From positions 496,001 to 560,000 of the forward strand of contig NZ_JHXX01000001.1 in assembly GCF_000621605.1 (NCBI RefSeq): a DNA stretch of 64,000 bases, read 5' to 3'. The position numbers and the translations under genes are program-made. The notes beneath the pieces are model-generated. The model ran no database searches. It was not told the DNA's origin and saw only the letters and a list, made by a program, of their open reading frames with translations. Shown piece by piece: positions 63,813-64,000 of this stretch (its first letter is position 1; every line of letters starts with the position of its first letter). This DNA comes from Butyrivibrio sp. MC2021. Lineage in GTDB: Bacteria; Bacillota; Clostridia; Lachnospirales; Lachnospiraceae.

Positions 63813-64000
63813 TTGAAAAAATACAATAAGAAAGACATAATCCTACTATCGGTCGTATTATTGTCAGCGATTGGCGTATTGATTGCAGGGACTATTTTCA
63901 TAGTTGGTCAGCTTAAGTCTCCTCCCCCATCAGACTATTCTGAAGAAGCTGAAGGATCTGATTATGCCTCGGAAGAATTCTCAGATGAATACTCAGATGA
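63813..64000 (+). CDS. Membrane-anchored or secreted protein (partial)
   Basis: The gene runs off the right edge. TTG at 63813 is about 10 bases after AAGGAG. The first residues read KKYNKKDIILLSVVLLSAIG, a basic N-terminus and one helix (about 9-32), then an acidic Ser/Glu/Tyr/Asp region (SEEAEGSDYASEEFSDE). No domain is in the window, so the function is unknown. Confidence 0.7.
   Translation, partial: MKKYNKKDIILLSVVLLSAIGVLIAGTIFIVGQLKSPPPSDYSEEAEGSDYASEEFSDEYSD

Overview
The window reads as ordinary chromosome from a Gram-positive, anaerobic member of the Clostridia, most likely a Lachnospiraceae and possibly Butyrivibrio or a close relative. The organism call is an inference from gene content: ribonuclease Y, RecA with Bacillus-type SOS boxes, the ytfJ/DUF2953 pair, AGGAGG-type ribosome binding sites, a CcpA-type cre site, and a secreted pectate lyase with a ricin-type binding domain. 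No tRNA, rRNA, CRISPR array, prophage or insertion sequence was seen. Most genes lie on the minus strand; the plus strand carries one tiny gene near 8.5 kb, a three-gene ABC cassette (20.5-25.2 kb) and two exported-protein genes at the right end.

Layout. 0-5.3 kb: heterodimeric ABC exporter, a NamZ-like lipoprotein and an rRNA m5C methyltransferase in one overlapping operon. 5.4-8.5 kb: a DtxR/MntR regulator, a C39-like secreted peptidase, RNase Y and a 29-residue protein with a FliM-like N-terminal motif. 8.6-10.4 kb: recX and recA with an SOS promoter. 10.5-18.2 kb: a cell-envelope operon (U32 protease, FtsW/RodA, class B PBP, a hypothetical, DUF2953, YtfJ, J-domain protein). 18.2-20.4 kb: ruvA, ruvB and zapA. 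20.5-25.3 kb: ABC ATPase, permease, and a permease fused to a CPBP protease. 25.3-45 kb: amino-acid metabolism (ilvE, leuC, leuD, ilvC, two AHAS small subunits, ilvB, metH) interleaved with Mrp, a glycosyltransferase, a YfhO protein, Aat, an iron alcohol dehydrogenase and an SNF transporter. 45-52.7 kb: the F1Fo ATP synthase operon followed by a lipoprotein and an acyltransferase. 52.8-61.8 kb: a large GLUG surface protein paired with an MMPL transporter, then a FapA-type protein with about twelve N-terminal repeats. 62-64 kb: pectate lyase and the start of a membrane-anchored protein.

The most unusual thing in the window is the ATP synthase. No delta gene exists in the operon. The C-terminal domain of delta, about 80 residues, is fused in frame to the N-terminus of alpha, and gamma has a C-terminal extension of about 30 residues that should emerge where delta normally sits. 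Other observations worth testing are an attenuator-like RNA ahead of a UBA/DUF4342 gene, a hairpin shared by the ilvE and ilvNC leaders with compensating wobble changes, the GLUG/MMPL gene pair, and the FliM-like microprotein. All calls are from reading the sequence; no database search was run.
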